Below, one piece after another: positions 35,226 to 43,662 of a stretch of DNA of 64,000 bases (the stretch's first letter is position 1; the number at the start of each line of letters is the position of its first letter). This DNA is from an uncultured Candidatus Melainabacteria bacterium (GTDB taxonomy: Bacteria > Cyanobacteriota > Vampirovibrionia > Gastranaerophilales > Gastranaerophilaceae). The stretch lies in NCBI GenBank assembly GCA_949902595.1, contig CATLDC010000003.1, forward strand, positions 1 to 64,000. The letters run 5' to 3'. The notes below the pieces were generated by a model. The model worked only from the letters and a program-made list of their open reading frames with translations. It ran no database searches and was not told where the DNA came from. Position numbers and translations under genes: made by a program.

Positions 35226-35546
35226 ATGATAAAAAATCGAAAATCAAAGTATGCAATTTGTTTGCAAGATGATAAAAAAAGTACAAGTACATATAGAGTT
35301 GAAAAGGAGTTATTTGATTTCATTAAAATTTTTCTTGAACCATATCGTTCTATAAGAATTATTCCTAAACCTGTCAAATGTATTGAAACGGGGGTTATTT
35401 ATGAGAATGCAAGATATGCAAATGATTGGCTAATTCGAGAAGGTATAACCAAAAATTATGAAGGGCATATTATTATAAAAGATACTTGTAAAGGGAAACG
35501 TGAAGTTGCGTATGGCTTTCATTGGGAATATTATAAGGAACAATAA
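35226..35546 (+). CDS. Hypothetical 106-residue protein
   Basis: Basic, soluble, not recognised. IETGVIYENARYANDWLIRE resembles the way GIY-YIG/NUMOD-type DNA-binding repeats present a residue series, so a DNA contact is possible but weak. It lies divergent from the tandem XRE genes and is more AT-rich than the hyf operon beside it, suggesting a small accessory insertion. Confidence 0.65.
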   Translation: MIKNRKSKYAICLQDDKKSTSTYRVEKELFDFIKIFLEPYRSIRIIPKPVKCIETGVIYENARYANDWLIREGITKNYEGHIIIKDTCKGKREVAYGFHWEYYKEQ

Positions 35547-35575
35547 AAAAAACGGGCTTGATAGCCCGTTTCCTA
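35545..35575. terminator. Bidirectional terminator
   Basis: AAACGGGCT-tgat-AGCCCGTTT with an A-run before and T-rich sequence after, between the converging 106-residue gene and the last hyf-like gene. Confidence 0.88.
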
Positions 35576-36313
35576 TTTCTTGGTTATAAAATCCAGCACC
35601 CCGTTTATAAACGTTAGCGGGTGAACCGGACAACCCGGTATGTACAAATCTATCGGGTATTTTTCCAAAAACTCCCTGTTGAGCTTTGATGAGCCTTGGA
35701 AAACCCCGCCTGAAATCGCGCAAGCTCCGGCTAAGATTACAATCTTAGGCTCAGGTGTGTGCTTGTAACAGTCCTCAAGCGCGTATGCCATGTTTTCTGA
35801 AATCGGGCCTGTGATTACCAAACCGTCAGCGTGGCGCGGAGAGGCAACAAAATCAATCCCGAATCTTCCCATATCAAAGTTACAGTTTGAGCAAGCATTT
35901 AGCTCCATTTCGCAGCCATTGCAGCCGGCTGCTGAAACTTGTCTCAATTTCAGAGAATGTGAGAAAACTTTTCTTATCTCTTCTCGTGATTTGATTGCAG
36001 CTTTTTCAAACTCTTCCGGAGTCATGTTTTCTGTAACAATCAAATGGTTTCTGTCAGTTGATGACAGTTTGTAATAATTGCTGAACTTGATTGCTTCGCA
36101 TTCGCAAGCCCCGCAAAGCGTGCACTTACCCAAATCAATTGACAAAGGGTTTGATTTTAAAGCACCTGTCGGGCATACTGATTCGTCTACTGAACATCCG
36201 CTGCAATTTTTGAGAATCGGCAAGCCTCTGAACTGTTCGCGCATTTTTGCATTCGGAATATCCGGTATATATTGTTTTCCTTGAAAATATTTTAGTTTTA
36301 TTGTGTCTAGCAT
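35573..36313 (-). CDS. hyfI: Hyf-like small subunit fused to ferredoxin domain
   Basis: 246-residue subunit carrying electrons in the complex. N-terminal half: 2[4Fe-4S] ferredoxin-like cysteines (CSGCSVDESVCPTGAL and CTLCGACECEAI). C-terminal half: NuoB/HycG-type small subunit with CNGCEMELNAC, VITGP, GACAISGG and PGCPVHP ligating the proximal cluster. In E. coli these are separate proteins (HyfH and HyfI), so this is a natural fusion. Last gene of the six-gene operon, 12 bp after the large subunit. Confidence 0.9.
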   Translation of the reverse strand: MLDTIKLKYFQGKQYIPDIPNAKMREQFRGLPILKNCSGCSVDESVCPTGALKSNPLSIDLGKCTLCGACECEAIKFSNYYKLSSTDRNHLIVTENMTPEEFEKAAIKSREEIRKVFSHSLKLRQVSAAGCNGCEMELNACSNCNFDMGRFGIDFVASPRHADGLVITGPISENMAYALEDCYKHTPEPKIVILAGACAISGGVFQGSSKLNREFLEKYPIDLYIPGCPVHPLTFINGVLDFITKK

Positions 36314-36325
36314 TTTAATTTACCT

Positions 36326-37789
36326 CTATAAATCGTTTCCACAGTATGACAGATTAAAGCTCTTGTTACAAAGCGGGAAGTCTGAAACACCGTTGTTTCT
36401 TACTGCCATTGCAAGCATGTACCAGTTGTTGAAAGACGGGTCTTTCATCTTGTATCTCAAAAGCTCGCCGTTTGCACCTGTTATTGCAATGTGCACAACT
36501 TCACCCCTCCAGCCTTCTGTCATTGATACAACAAAGGAGTTTGCTGAAAGATTTGTGTTTGGTGTAACCTTAATCGGCTCTGCTTTGTATTCTTTTAGTT
36601 TTGCAAGAAGCTTTTTAACAATCTGTATAGACTGCTTGATTTCCTTGTATCTAAGCTTGAATCTTGAATGCACATCGCCGGTTGCCTTGAAAGGCTTCAC
36701 AACATCAAGCGAAGTGTACCACTTGTCGTTGAAATCAAACCTTGTATCAATGTCAACGCCTGATGAACGCGCAGCCATACCAACAGCGCCAAGTGATTTT
36801 GCTGTTTCCTGACTTACAACCCCGGTTCTTTCCATTCTTGAGATGCAGGTTGGCTTTTTGAGCATTACTTTTGTTGTTCTGTCAACTGTCTTAGCAACCC
36901 CTTCAAGCATTTCGATAATCTTGTCTGACATTTTTTCGTCAATGTCAAAGTTAACCCCGCCTACGTTGATTAAACCTCTTCCGAAACGGCTTCCGGAGAT
37001 TTCAAGCAGTGTGTTGATAACAAGGGTTCTTGTTATCCCGAAAATAGAAGCACCCATTAAATAAGCAATATCGCCTGAAACAGCACCCATATCACCGATG
37101 TGGATTGCGATTCTTTCCATCTCAAGAGCCACGCGTCTTATTATTTGAGCTTTTGAAGATACTGCTGAATCAGAGAGTGCTTCCATTGCTTGAGAGTAAG
37201 CCAGATTGTAAGCGATTACCGAATCACCGCAAACGGATTCCGCAAGACGGTTGTTGTATCTGTTATTCTTAAGGAAGAGCTCTTCAACCCCTCTGTGCTG
37301 GTATCCAAGCATGATTTCCAAATCATAAACCTTTTCGCCCATGCACATAAATCTGAAATGCCCAGGTTCAATAACACCCGCGTGGATTGGGCCAACAGCA
37401 ACCTGGTGGATGTCTTCGCCTTCCATTTCAAAGAACGGGTACTTGTCCTGATTCTGCCTTACAGGCTTTAACCACGGGTGGTTAAGAGGCTCGATTCCAA
37501 ACTCTTCATAGAACTCTCGTTCAAAGATGTGAAAAGCAGGGAATTTCTGCGTAAATGACTCGTATGACTTCATATCAGGTGTAAACAGCGTTGATGTAAC
37601 ATAAAGCTTCCCGACCTTGTCATCAGCCATCACAACGTATAATCTTGTGTTATCAAACTCTTTTTTGCCAAAGAATCCGACAGCTCTCATCTTCATTTTC
37701 TCAACGTCAGCCTTGATTTCGTCGATTGAGATTGACGGAATGTCGAGCGCGTTTATTTTTTTGTTGTTTTCAGTTATTATCCAGTTCAT
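36326..37789 (-). CDS. hyfG: Hyf/Ehr-like large subunit lacking most Ni ligands
   Basis: 487 residues: NuoC-like N-terminal domain (FHIFEREFYEEFGIEP) fused to a NuoD/NiFe-hydrogenase-like large subunit (GYQHRGVEELF). In true group 4 hydrogenases the nickel is held by CGxC near the N-terminus and CxxC near the C-terminus. Here the first site reads VCGDS (186-190), keeping one cysteine, and the C-terminus reads SFNLSYCGNDL without CxxC. This fits energy-converting hydrogenase-related (Ehr) complexes more than an active hydrogenase. AGAAGG precedes the ATG; a longer frame upstream was not used. Confidence 0.88.
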   Translation of the reverse strand: MNWIITENNKKINALDIPSISIDEIKADVEKMKMRAVGFFGKKEFDNTRLYVVMADDKVGKLYVTSTLFTPDMKSYESFTQKFPAFHIFEREFYEEFGIEPLNHPWLKPVRQNQDKYPFFEMEGEDIHQVAVGPIHAGVIEPGHFRFMCMGEKVYDLEIMLGYQHRGVEELFLKNNRYNNRLAESVCGDSVIAYNLAYSQAMEALSDSAVSSKAQIIRRVALEMERIAIHIGDMGAVSGDIAYLMGASIFGITRTLVINTLLEISGSRFGRGLINVGGVNFDIDEKMSDKIIEMLEGVAKTVDRTTKVMLKKPTCISRMERTGVVSQETAKSLGAVGMAARSSGVDIDTRFDFNDKWYTSLDVVKPFKATGDVHSRFKLRYKEIKQSIQIVKKLLAKLKEYKAEPIKVTPNTNLSANSFVVSMTEGWRGEVVHIAITGANGELLRYKMKDPSFNNWYMLAMAVRNNGVSDFPLCNKSFNLSYCGNDL

Positions 37790-37823
37790 AATTACCTTCT
37801 TTAGTTTTTGTGTAGTGTTCTTC

Positions 37824-39245
37824 CTAGAATCCTGCAACCGCTGACAAAATCATACCGGTCAAACCTTGTGGCATGTAAACCCCGATTACGAACGCTATAA
37901 CAAGCATTACAATCTGCGGAGCGTACATTGTCCAGCTAAGCTTTTTCGCTTCAATTTCGTGTGATTTTGCGCTGAAGCACATTCTTACAACGGCTTTGCC
38001 CAAACCGTAAAGCACGATTGTTAAAAGCAGCAGGAATACTGCACTCATTATAAAATGACCCTGCAAGAACATTGTCTTTACCATCAAAAATTCGCTTATA
38101 AACAGTACTGATGGCGGGAATGCTGCGATTCCAAGGAAAGACGCAATCCAGAGCCAGCCTGTTTTTCTGTCAGTCTTTAATAAACCTGTTACTGATTTGA
38201 TTTTCTTTGTTCCGTAAAGCTCGAGCACATTGCCGGAAGTCAGGAAGAAAGAAGCCTTAATCAATGAGTGGCCGATAAGGTGAATCATTGCAGCAAGCAT
38301 ACCAATTCCGCCCAGAGCTGTTCCGATTGCAAGAATACCCATGTTTTCGATTGAAGAGTAAGCAAGCATTCTCTTGTAGTTGTTTATGTGGTAAACAAAA
38401 ACCGCTGTGATGAACAATGAAAGGAATCCCATTGTGAGAAGCATTAATCTTGCGTAGCTGTCGCAGTTAGCAAGAACCATTACTCTAAACACATTCAGAA
38501 TCATCAAGAAAGCTGAATTAAGTAGTGCTGCTGAAAGCAGTGCAGAGATTGGTGAAGGAGCTTCTGCGTGCGCGTCCGGAAGCCAGAAGTGCACAGGTGC
38601 AAGACCCATTTTTGTTCCGATACCAAATAGTATAAATACAAACGCAAGCTTCAACCAGAACGGGTTGAACAAAGGTGCGTTGTTGTAAAGTTCGCTGTAG
38701 AAAAGTGTATTCAGGTTGCCTGTTGCAATTGTAAGAAGAATTATTCCGACAAAAGCAAGCGCAATACCGATTGAGCAGATGAAAACGTATTTCCACGCAG
38801 CTTCAATTGAGTGCTTTGTTTTGTGGAAATAGATTAGATAAGCACTCGCAAGTGTTGTGCCTTCAATAAAAATCCATGACCCGCCGAGGTTTGTGCTCAA
38901 AATCGCACCTGTCATTGAGAAAACAAAGAACAATACCATGTATGTGTAGTGTCTGAGCTTTCTGGTGAGCGAGGTGTCGTTTTTCAAATACCCGTTGTTG
39001 TAGATTGCAACTGCAAGAAACACAATTGACATTACCATAAGGAAAATGCAATTTGTGCTGTCTACTGCAAAGAACTTGCTTGGCTGCCACATCGGAAGCC
39101 AGTCTTTGCCGAGGCAGAAACTTAATGATACTGCGAAGTGAATAATCGCATACAGGTTAATCATTAAATTGTTCAAAGCTCTGTTCTTGAATAAGAACAA
39201 TATTAAACACGCTAAAAGCGGAAATAATAAAATCAAATTAATCAT
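37824..39245 (-). CDS. hyfF: Hyf-like antiporter subunit (HyfF/NuoN type)
   Basis: 473-residue, about 14-helix membrane protein of the Mrp antiporter/NuoL-M-N family. Conserved LAPVHFWLPDAHAEAPSPIS and the proton-path stretch with lysine and glutamate (IEGTTLASAYLIYF) are present. It moves H+ or Na+ in response to redox change in the peripheral arm. It overlaps the upstream hyfE-like gene by eight bases and ends 34 bp before the large subunit start. Confidence 0.92.
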   Translation of the reverse strand: MINLILLFPLLACLILFLFKNRALNNLMINLYAIIHFAVSLSFCLGKDWLPMWQPSKFFAVDSTNCIFLMVMSIVFLAVAIYNNGYLKNDTSLTRKLRHYTYMVLFFVFSMTGAILSTNLGGSWIFIEGTTLASAYLIYFHKTKHSIEAAWKYVFICSIGIALAFVGIILLTIATGNLNTLFYSELYNNAPLFNPFWLKLAFVFILFGIGTKMGLAPVHFWLPDAHAEAPSPISALLSAALLNSAFLMILNVFRVMVLANCDSYARLMLLTMGFLSLFITAVFVYHINNYKRMLAYSSIENMGILAIGTALGGIGMLAAMIHLIGHSLIKASFFLTSGNVLELYGTKKIKSVTGLLKTDRKTGWLWIASFLGIAAFPPSVLFISEFLMVKTMFLQGHFIMSAVFLLLLTIVLYGLGKAVVRMCFSAKSHEIEAKKLSWTMYAPQIVMLVIAFVIGVYMPQGLTGMILSAVAGF

Positions 39246-39945
39246 TGTACTCGTAGTCCTTTAAGTCTGATAACTGTGAAACTTCTAAATCGTCAAATTC
39301 GTTGTTGATTTCCTTAACCAGCATCCCAAGAATGAATACCGCGATAAAGATATCGAGCAACACACCGAGGTTTACGATAATCGGCATTTCTTTTGCAACG
39401 GAAAGTGAGAGCAAGAAAATCCCGTTTTCCATTGTGATAAACCCGATTACGTTTGACAAAACCGTGTGCTTAATTGTAATCAGCCACAAGCTTGTGATGA
39501 TGATTGCAAGCGAAACCCCGAAATACATTGGAGCAATGAGCTTCAATTCCGGAGTGTGGATGTTTGCAACCATGAACCCTGCAAACAGGATTACACTTGA
39601 TATGAACAATGAATAAAAGTGAGGAATGTTAGCGTCTGTGTCTCTGTGAGCATGGGTCTTTTTCAAAACCTTGTTCAAGAAAACAGGGATAACAACCGCT
39701 TTTACAATCAGTGTTTCAATCACAACAAACAAGAGCCCTAAGATATGAGGCATGTTTGCTGAAATTGAATCCCAGCCTGAAATCATTGACCAGTTAAACC
39801 ACGGTTCTTTTGCAAACCCTGACAGACATACAAAGAACAACAGCCAGCCCTGCGCAATAAGCATGTTTATATGCGCCTGCAAACGGCTTGTTGCAGCGAT
39901 GTATATCATAGATAAACCTAATAGAATTATAAAAATGTTTTCCAT
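39238..39945 (-). CDS. hyfE: Hyf-like membrane subunit HyfE
   Basis: 235-residue membrane protein with about seven helices and an acidic C-terminus. It corresponds to HyfE, which has NuoK-like helices (GFITMENGIFLLSLSVAKEM). It links the antiporter subunits in the membrane arm. Overlaps hyfF. It starts after a 120-bp gap from hyfC that contains GGCAGAC/GTCTGCC inverted arms, the only long gap in the operon. Confidence 0.88.
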   Translation of the reverse strand: MENIFIILLGLSMIYIAATSRLQAHINMLIAQGWLLFFVCLSGFAKEPWFNWSMISGWDSISANMPHILGLLFVVIETLIVKAVVIPVFLNKVLKKTHAHRDTDANIPHFYSLFISSVILFAGFMVANIHTPELKLIAPMYFGVSLAIIITSLWLITIKHTVLSNVIGFITMENGIFLLSLSVAKEMPIIVNLGVLLDIFIAVFILGMLVKEINNEFDDLEVSQLSDLKDYEYND

Positions 39946-40065
39946 AATATGTTTTAACTTACCTTTCTTTCCATTTGTGGTTTTACTTTTGAGGCAGACC
40001 AGTAGTTTTTATTTCAATTTGTACTATTGCATTTGTCTGCCGTCCCAAAGTTTACGTGCGTAGCA

Positions 40066-40983
40066 CTAGCCCCCGTATACTCTGTATGTTACCAAGGCTA
40101 AAATGATTAGTGCTGTAAGTGACATTACAAAAATAAACTCAAATACGTGTGTCATTCTAAATCTTGCCATAGAAGATTCTACAGTCCCGATGATTACCGA
40201 AAGAACAAAGATTACAGCAAGAAACGCTGCAATAGCTTCCCAACCGCCAAGTGATGACGGAATAATCAGGTTAGCAATCAATGCTTCAAACAGTAACATC
40301 TTGATTGCAGCGCCCCAGGTGATTAGACCTAAATCAGCACCTGAATTGTCAAGAATCATAACCTCGTGAATCATTGTTAACTCAAGGTGAGTAGTCGGGT
40401 CGTCAACCGGAACACGGCAGCCTTCGATTAAAAGCATTATAAACAATGTTACAACTGCTAATATGATTATTAAAACACCGTAGGCACCAGCGTTTTGCAT
40501 GATGAGCTTGAAACTGTCAAACGAATAATTCTGGCTCAATGCTGCAATTGAAGCGAGCGCGATGAAGAATGCAGGCTCAACAATTGTTGAGAAACAAGCT
40601 TCACGTGAAGCACCCATTCCTTCAAAACTGCTTCCGGTGTCAAGCGCTGAAATCAGTGAGAAGAATTTTCCGAATCCGAGTACATAAGAGAATATAACAA
40701 ATGCAAACGGAACATTGATTACAGCCTTGCCTGATGCAAGCGGTACAAAAAGTGACGCAAACAGGATTGAAGCTAAACCGATTACTGGTGCGAATCTGAA
40801 CACCCATGATGTGGTTGAGCTTATTACAGCGCCTTTTTTCATGAGTCTTAGAAAGTCCCAGAGAGGCTGCCAGATGCTTACGCCCTTTCTTCCAGCCCAG
40901 AAGGCCTTTGTTTTTTTGATAACGCCAATCATTAAGAAAGGCACAATCAGAAGTATTAATATATTTATTATTAAATTAATCAT
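40066..40983 (-). CDS. hyfC: Hyf-like membrane subunit HyfC (NuoH type)
   Basis: 305 residues, eight hydrophobic helices, homologous to HycD/NuoH, the subunit joining peripheral and membrane arms. Landmarks: QPLWDFLRLMKKGAV after helix 1, and EGCRVPVDDPTTHLELTMIH, the acidic loop near the junction. It starts two bases after the hyfB-like gene, so the two are translationally close. Confidence 0.92.
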   Translation of the reverse strand: MINLIINILILLIVPFLMIGVIKKTKAFWAGRKGVSIWQPLWDFLRLMKKGAVISSTTSWVFRFAPVIGLASILFASLFVPLASGKAVINVPFAFVIFSYVLGFGKFFSLISALDTGSSFEGMGASREACFSTIVEPAFFIALASIAALSQNYSFDSFKLIMQNAGAYGVLIIILAVVTLFIMLLIEGCRVPVDDPTTHLELTMIHEVMILDNSGADLGLITWGAAIKMLLFEALIANLIIPSSLGGWEAIAAFLAVIFVLSVIIGTVESSMARFRMTHVFEFIFVMSLTALIILALVTYRVYGG

Positions 40984-40985
40984 CT

Positions 40986-42971
40986 CTAACCCCCAAAGTA
41001 AATCATACAGATTATTGCTGCTATCAGAAAGACTAATCCGAACAATATGTATTGTTGAATGTTACCGCTCTGAATCCTTTCAAACTTAGCCAAAAGCTTT
41101 TCATCCCACATTACAAGAGGTTTTACAATGTATGCTTCTTCAATGTCCTCGATTTCAAGCTCGTAGTAAGCTTCCTTAGGGAACAAATCCTTAGGCTTCT
41201 TGATATGCGCAACCCTCTTGAACAAAGGCTTGAGAGTTGAGATAAACAAATCAGCATAAGAAGAAGCTGTGTACTGCATGTGAGCATTCGGACGGTCGTA
41301 ACCGCAGCCCCATGTTGTGTGAACTTCTGCTTTCCTGCCAAGCTTTGCCCTGATTGCAAACAATACAAGAATTATCATAAAGAATATGAAGAAGTAGAAG
41401 CTTAAAGTGCCCATCATTCCAACAATAGATGAGAATACAGCGTAAGCATCCTCTCCTCTTACGAACATTGAAGCTGGCATTACAGCGCCGCCGATGATGT
41501 AGTGCGGGAACATACCGATAGCAAGGGTTGCAAGCGCAAGAATCCCCATCGGAATCAGCATTACCTTTGATACGTCTTCTTTAACGTTCGCTGCGTGCTC
41601 TGTTCTAGGGCTTCCAAGGAACATTATGCCGGAAGCTTTTGTGAAACAGAGAATCGCCATTGTACCAACCATTGCAAGACCTGCAACAGCAAATATGAGC
41701 GCGATAAACAGATTGATTTCAGAAGAAGGCACCCCTGCAATCATACCTGCATAAATCAAAAACTCGCTTATGAACCCGTTGAACGGCGGAAGCCCGCAGA
41801 TTGCAACAGAGCCGATTATGAACATCAAAGCTGTGTAAGGCATTGGCTTAATCAAACCGCCAAGAGCCTCGATGTTTCTTGTGTGTGATTTTAAATAAGC
41901 ACTTCCTGCTGCGAAGAACAAGAGTTCCTTGAAGATTGAGTGGTTGAGTATGTGCAGGATACCTCCGGCAAATCCTAAAGCTGCAACAATAGGTTTTCCG
42001 TAAGCAAGTCCGAGCATACCAACTGCAATACCAATACCGATGATACCGATGTTTTCAATACTGTGATAAGCAAGAAGTCTCTTTATGTCGTGCTGTGTTA
42101 TTGCGTATAAAACGCCGTACAGCGCAGATACAACAGCCACAACCAAAACCAGATATGAGATGAATTTTGAAGGTGTTCCGACAAAAAGCAGAACTCTCAA
42201 AATCCCGTAAATACCTGTCTTAATCATAACCCCTGACATAATCCCTGAAACGTGAGTCGGTGCAGCAGGGTGAGCGTCAGGTAGCCAGTTGTGGAATGGA
42301 ACAAAGCCAGCTTTGATTCCGAATCCGACAAAGGCAAGGAAAAATACTATGTTTGATAACAGAACATTTCCCTGAAGCGCTGCCCTGAAGTCTGCAAAGT
42401 TCAGGCTGTCAGAGTGAAGGTTCAGCAGAACAAAAGCTGCAATAATAAATATTACAGACAGGTGCATGTATACTAAATATTTTATGCCGGCAGAAATAAC
42501 TTCTTTCTTCTCGCCTTCAAATATAACAAGGAAGAATGATGAAAGTGACATCAGCTCCCAAACGATTAAGAAGAACAAAGCGTTCTGAACAGTAACAACT
42601 GCGAGCATTGACGCTATAAGCATCATTAAAAAGAAACAATGCGAAGAAGTGTTCATACCCTTATCCAGATAAGGCTTCATATACCCGTTCGCATAAACCG
42701 TTCCCAGAAAACTCATGATTGAGATTACAATCAGGAAGAATGCTGAAAGCGGGTCAATTACAAAACTAACGTCCCCCAGAACAGGTGACATGTAAATTGT
42801 TTTACTGAGCGGAACGCCGCTTAATAAAACAGCTGCTGCCGGAAGTAACATTGTTATAGCCGACAAAAAAGAAAAAACAGAACACACCTTAAATTTCCAG
42901 TGTTCTTTTACTACAACTGAAAGTAAAGCCCCCAGAAGCAGTATCCCGAGTGATAAAAAATAAATTTTCAT
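40986..42971 (-). CDS. hyfB: Hyf-like antiporter subunit HyfB (NuoL type)
   Basis: 661-residue polytopic protein, first gene of the operon. The antiporter core has VWELMSLSSFFLVIFEGEKK, FVPFHNWLPDAHPAAPTHVS and HNSIFKELLFF-like channel residues. The C-terminal extension (TTWGCGYDRPNAHMQYTASS) is typical of HyfB/HycC. Together with HyfF it gives two ion-moving modules. No hyp maturation genes, formate dehydrogenase or HyfR regulator are seen in the window. Confidence 0.92.
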   Translation of the reverse strand: MKIYFLSLGILLLGALLSVVVKEHWKFKVCSVFSFLSAITMLLPAAAVLLSGVPLSKTIYMSPVLGDVSFVIDPLSAFFLIVISIMSFLGTVYANGYMKPYLDKGMNTSSHCFFLMMLIASMLAVVTVQNALFFLIVWELMSLSSFFLVIFEGEKKEVISAGIKYLVYMHLSVIFIIAAFVLLNLHSDSLNFADFRAALQGNVLLSNIVFFLAFVGFGIKAGFVPFHNWLPDAHPAAPTHVSGIMSGVMIKTGIYGILRVLLFVGTPSKFISYLVLVVAVVSALYGVLYAITQHDIKRLLAYHSIENIGIIGIGIAVGMLGLAYGKPIVAALGFAGGILHILNHSIFKELLFFAAGSAYLKSHTRNIEALGGLIKPMPYTALMFIIGSVAICGLPPFNGFISEFLIYAGMIAGVPSSEINLFIALIFAVAGLAMVGTMAILCFTKASGIMFLGSPRTEHAANVKEDVSKVMLIPMGILALATLAIGMFPHYIIGGAVMPASMFVRGEDAYAVFSSIVGMMGTLSFYFFIFFMIILVLFAIRAKLGRKAEVHTTWGCGYDRPNAHMQYTASSYADLFISTLKPLFKRVAHIKKPKDLFPKEAYYELEIEDIEEAYIVKPLVMWDEKLLAKFERIQSGNIQQYILFGLVFLIAAIICMIYFGG

Positions 42972-43094
42972 ACTACTTACATTCCCAAAACTACATTACT
43001 AAATTTTACAAGTTCTGTTATATTGCTAACAAGGTGAAAATGCAAGTGCTTTTTTTGGCAGCTGGGAAGCCAAGCAGCTAGGCAGCTAAGCTGG

Positions 43095-43400
43095 TTATAC
43101 TATCCCGAAATACAACCTGTTAAGCTCTGCAACGGTCATTGCACCAGGTCTCAGCTCCTCAAGCCTTGATTTGTCAATCTCTTTAGCAGCTTCCAGAGGC
43201 TGAATCTGAAGCTCTCTCTTCTGTTGCTCAAATTCCTTATTCTGAATCTTCTGTACTAATTCTTCTTTTGCCCGCTCAAGCTTCCCCTTGTCAACAACCT
43301 TGTTCCCGCTCGGTGCAATGCCAAGCTTCATAAGTTCCTGCAGTATTCTCAAATACTCAGGGTCAGAAAAAGAACCAATCGGGGAAATGGCGTGTATCAA
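43095..43400 (-). CDS. Hypothetical 101-residue coiled-coil protein
   Basis: Unrecognised. Starts at TTG, five bases after AGGAG, giving MIHAISPIGSFSDPEYLRIL; the early F-S after a polar run recalls the F-x-G/S tags but the match is loose. The middle (KAKEELVQKIQNKEFEQQKREL-like stretch) is a charged helix and the end reads VAELNRLYFGIV. It lies between the hyf operon and the TpsB gene with an AGCT-rich low-complexity patch after its stop. Confidence 0.65.
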   Translation of the reverse strand: MIHAISPIGSFSDPEYLRILQELMKLGIAPSGNKVVDKGKLERAKEELVQKIQNKEFEQQKRELQIQPLEAAKEIDKSRLEELRPGAMTVAELNRLYFGIV

Positions 43401-43662
43401 ATTTACTCCTCACTTGTAAAATTTTGTTAAGGGTCTCTATAATATATAATTCCACATTATTAAATTTTGATAACGCTAATATATAAATATCTTTACAAAA
43501 TTTTACAAATGAGTTAAAATAAGAATGTAGTAATAAAAACAATTGTTAATATTTTGTTACAAACTAGCAATTTAATTTTGTCTCGAGCTTTTATTTAAAT
43601 TATAATGTTAGATGTACAACAATGTTACAACCCAATAATGAGTAATTAGGAATTTGGCTACT

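Noticed and set aside
35226..35546. Toxin-antitoxin pairing of the 106-residue protein with the XRE genes
   Set aside because: The genes are divergent and the protein shows no RelE, HipA or similar toxin motif.
39946..40065. Inverted arms GGCAGAC/GTCTGCC in the hyfC-hyfE gap
   Set aside because: The arms are seven bases and about 35 apart with no T-run; too weak to call an attenuator.
36326..42971. Formate hydrogenlyase together with pflB
   Set aside because: No formate dehydrogenase or maturation genes are seen and the large subunit lacks the nickel ligands.
43055..43092. AGCTGG/AGCAGCTAGG short tandem pattern after the 101-residue gene
   Set aside because: Low-complexity AGCT-rich run of under 40 bp with no regular unit or pairing strong enough to name.
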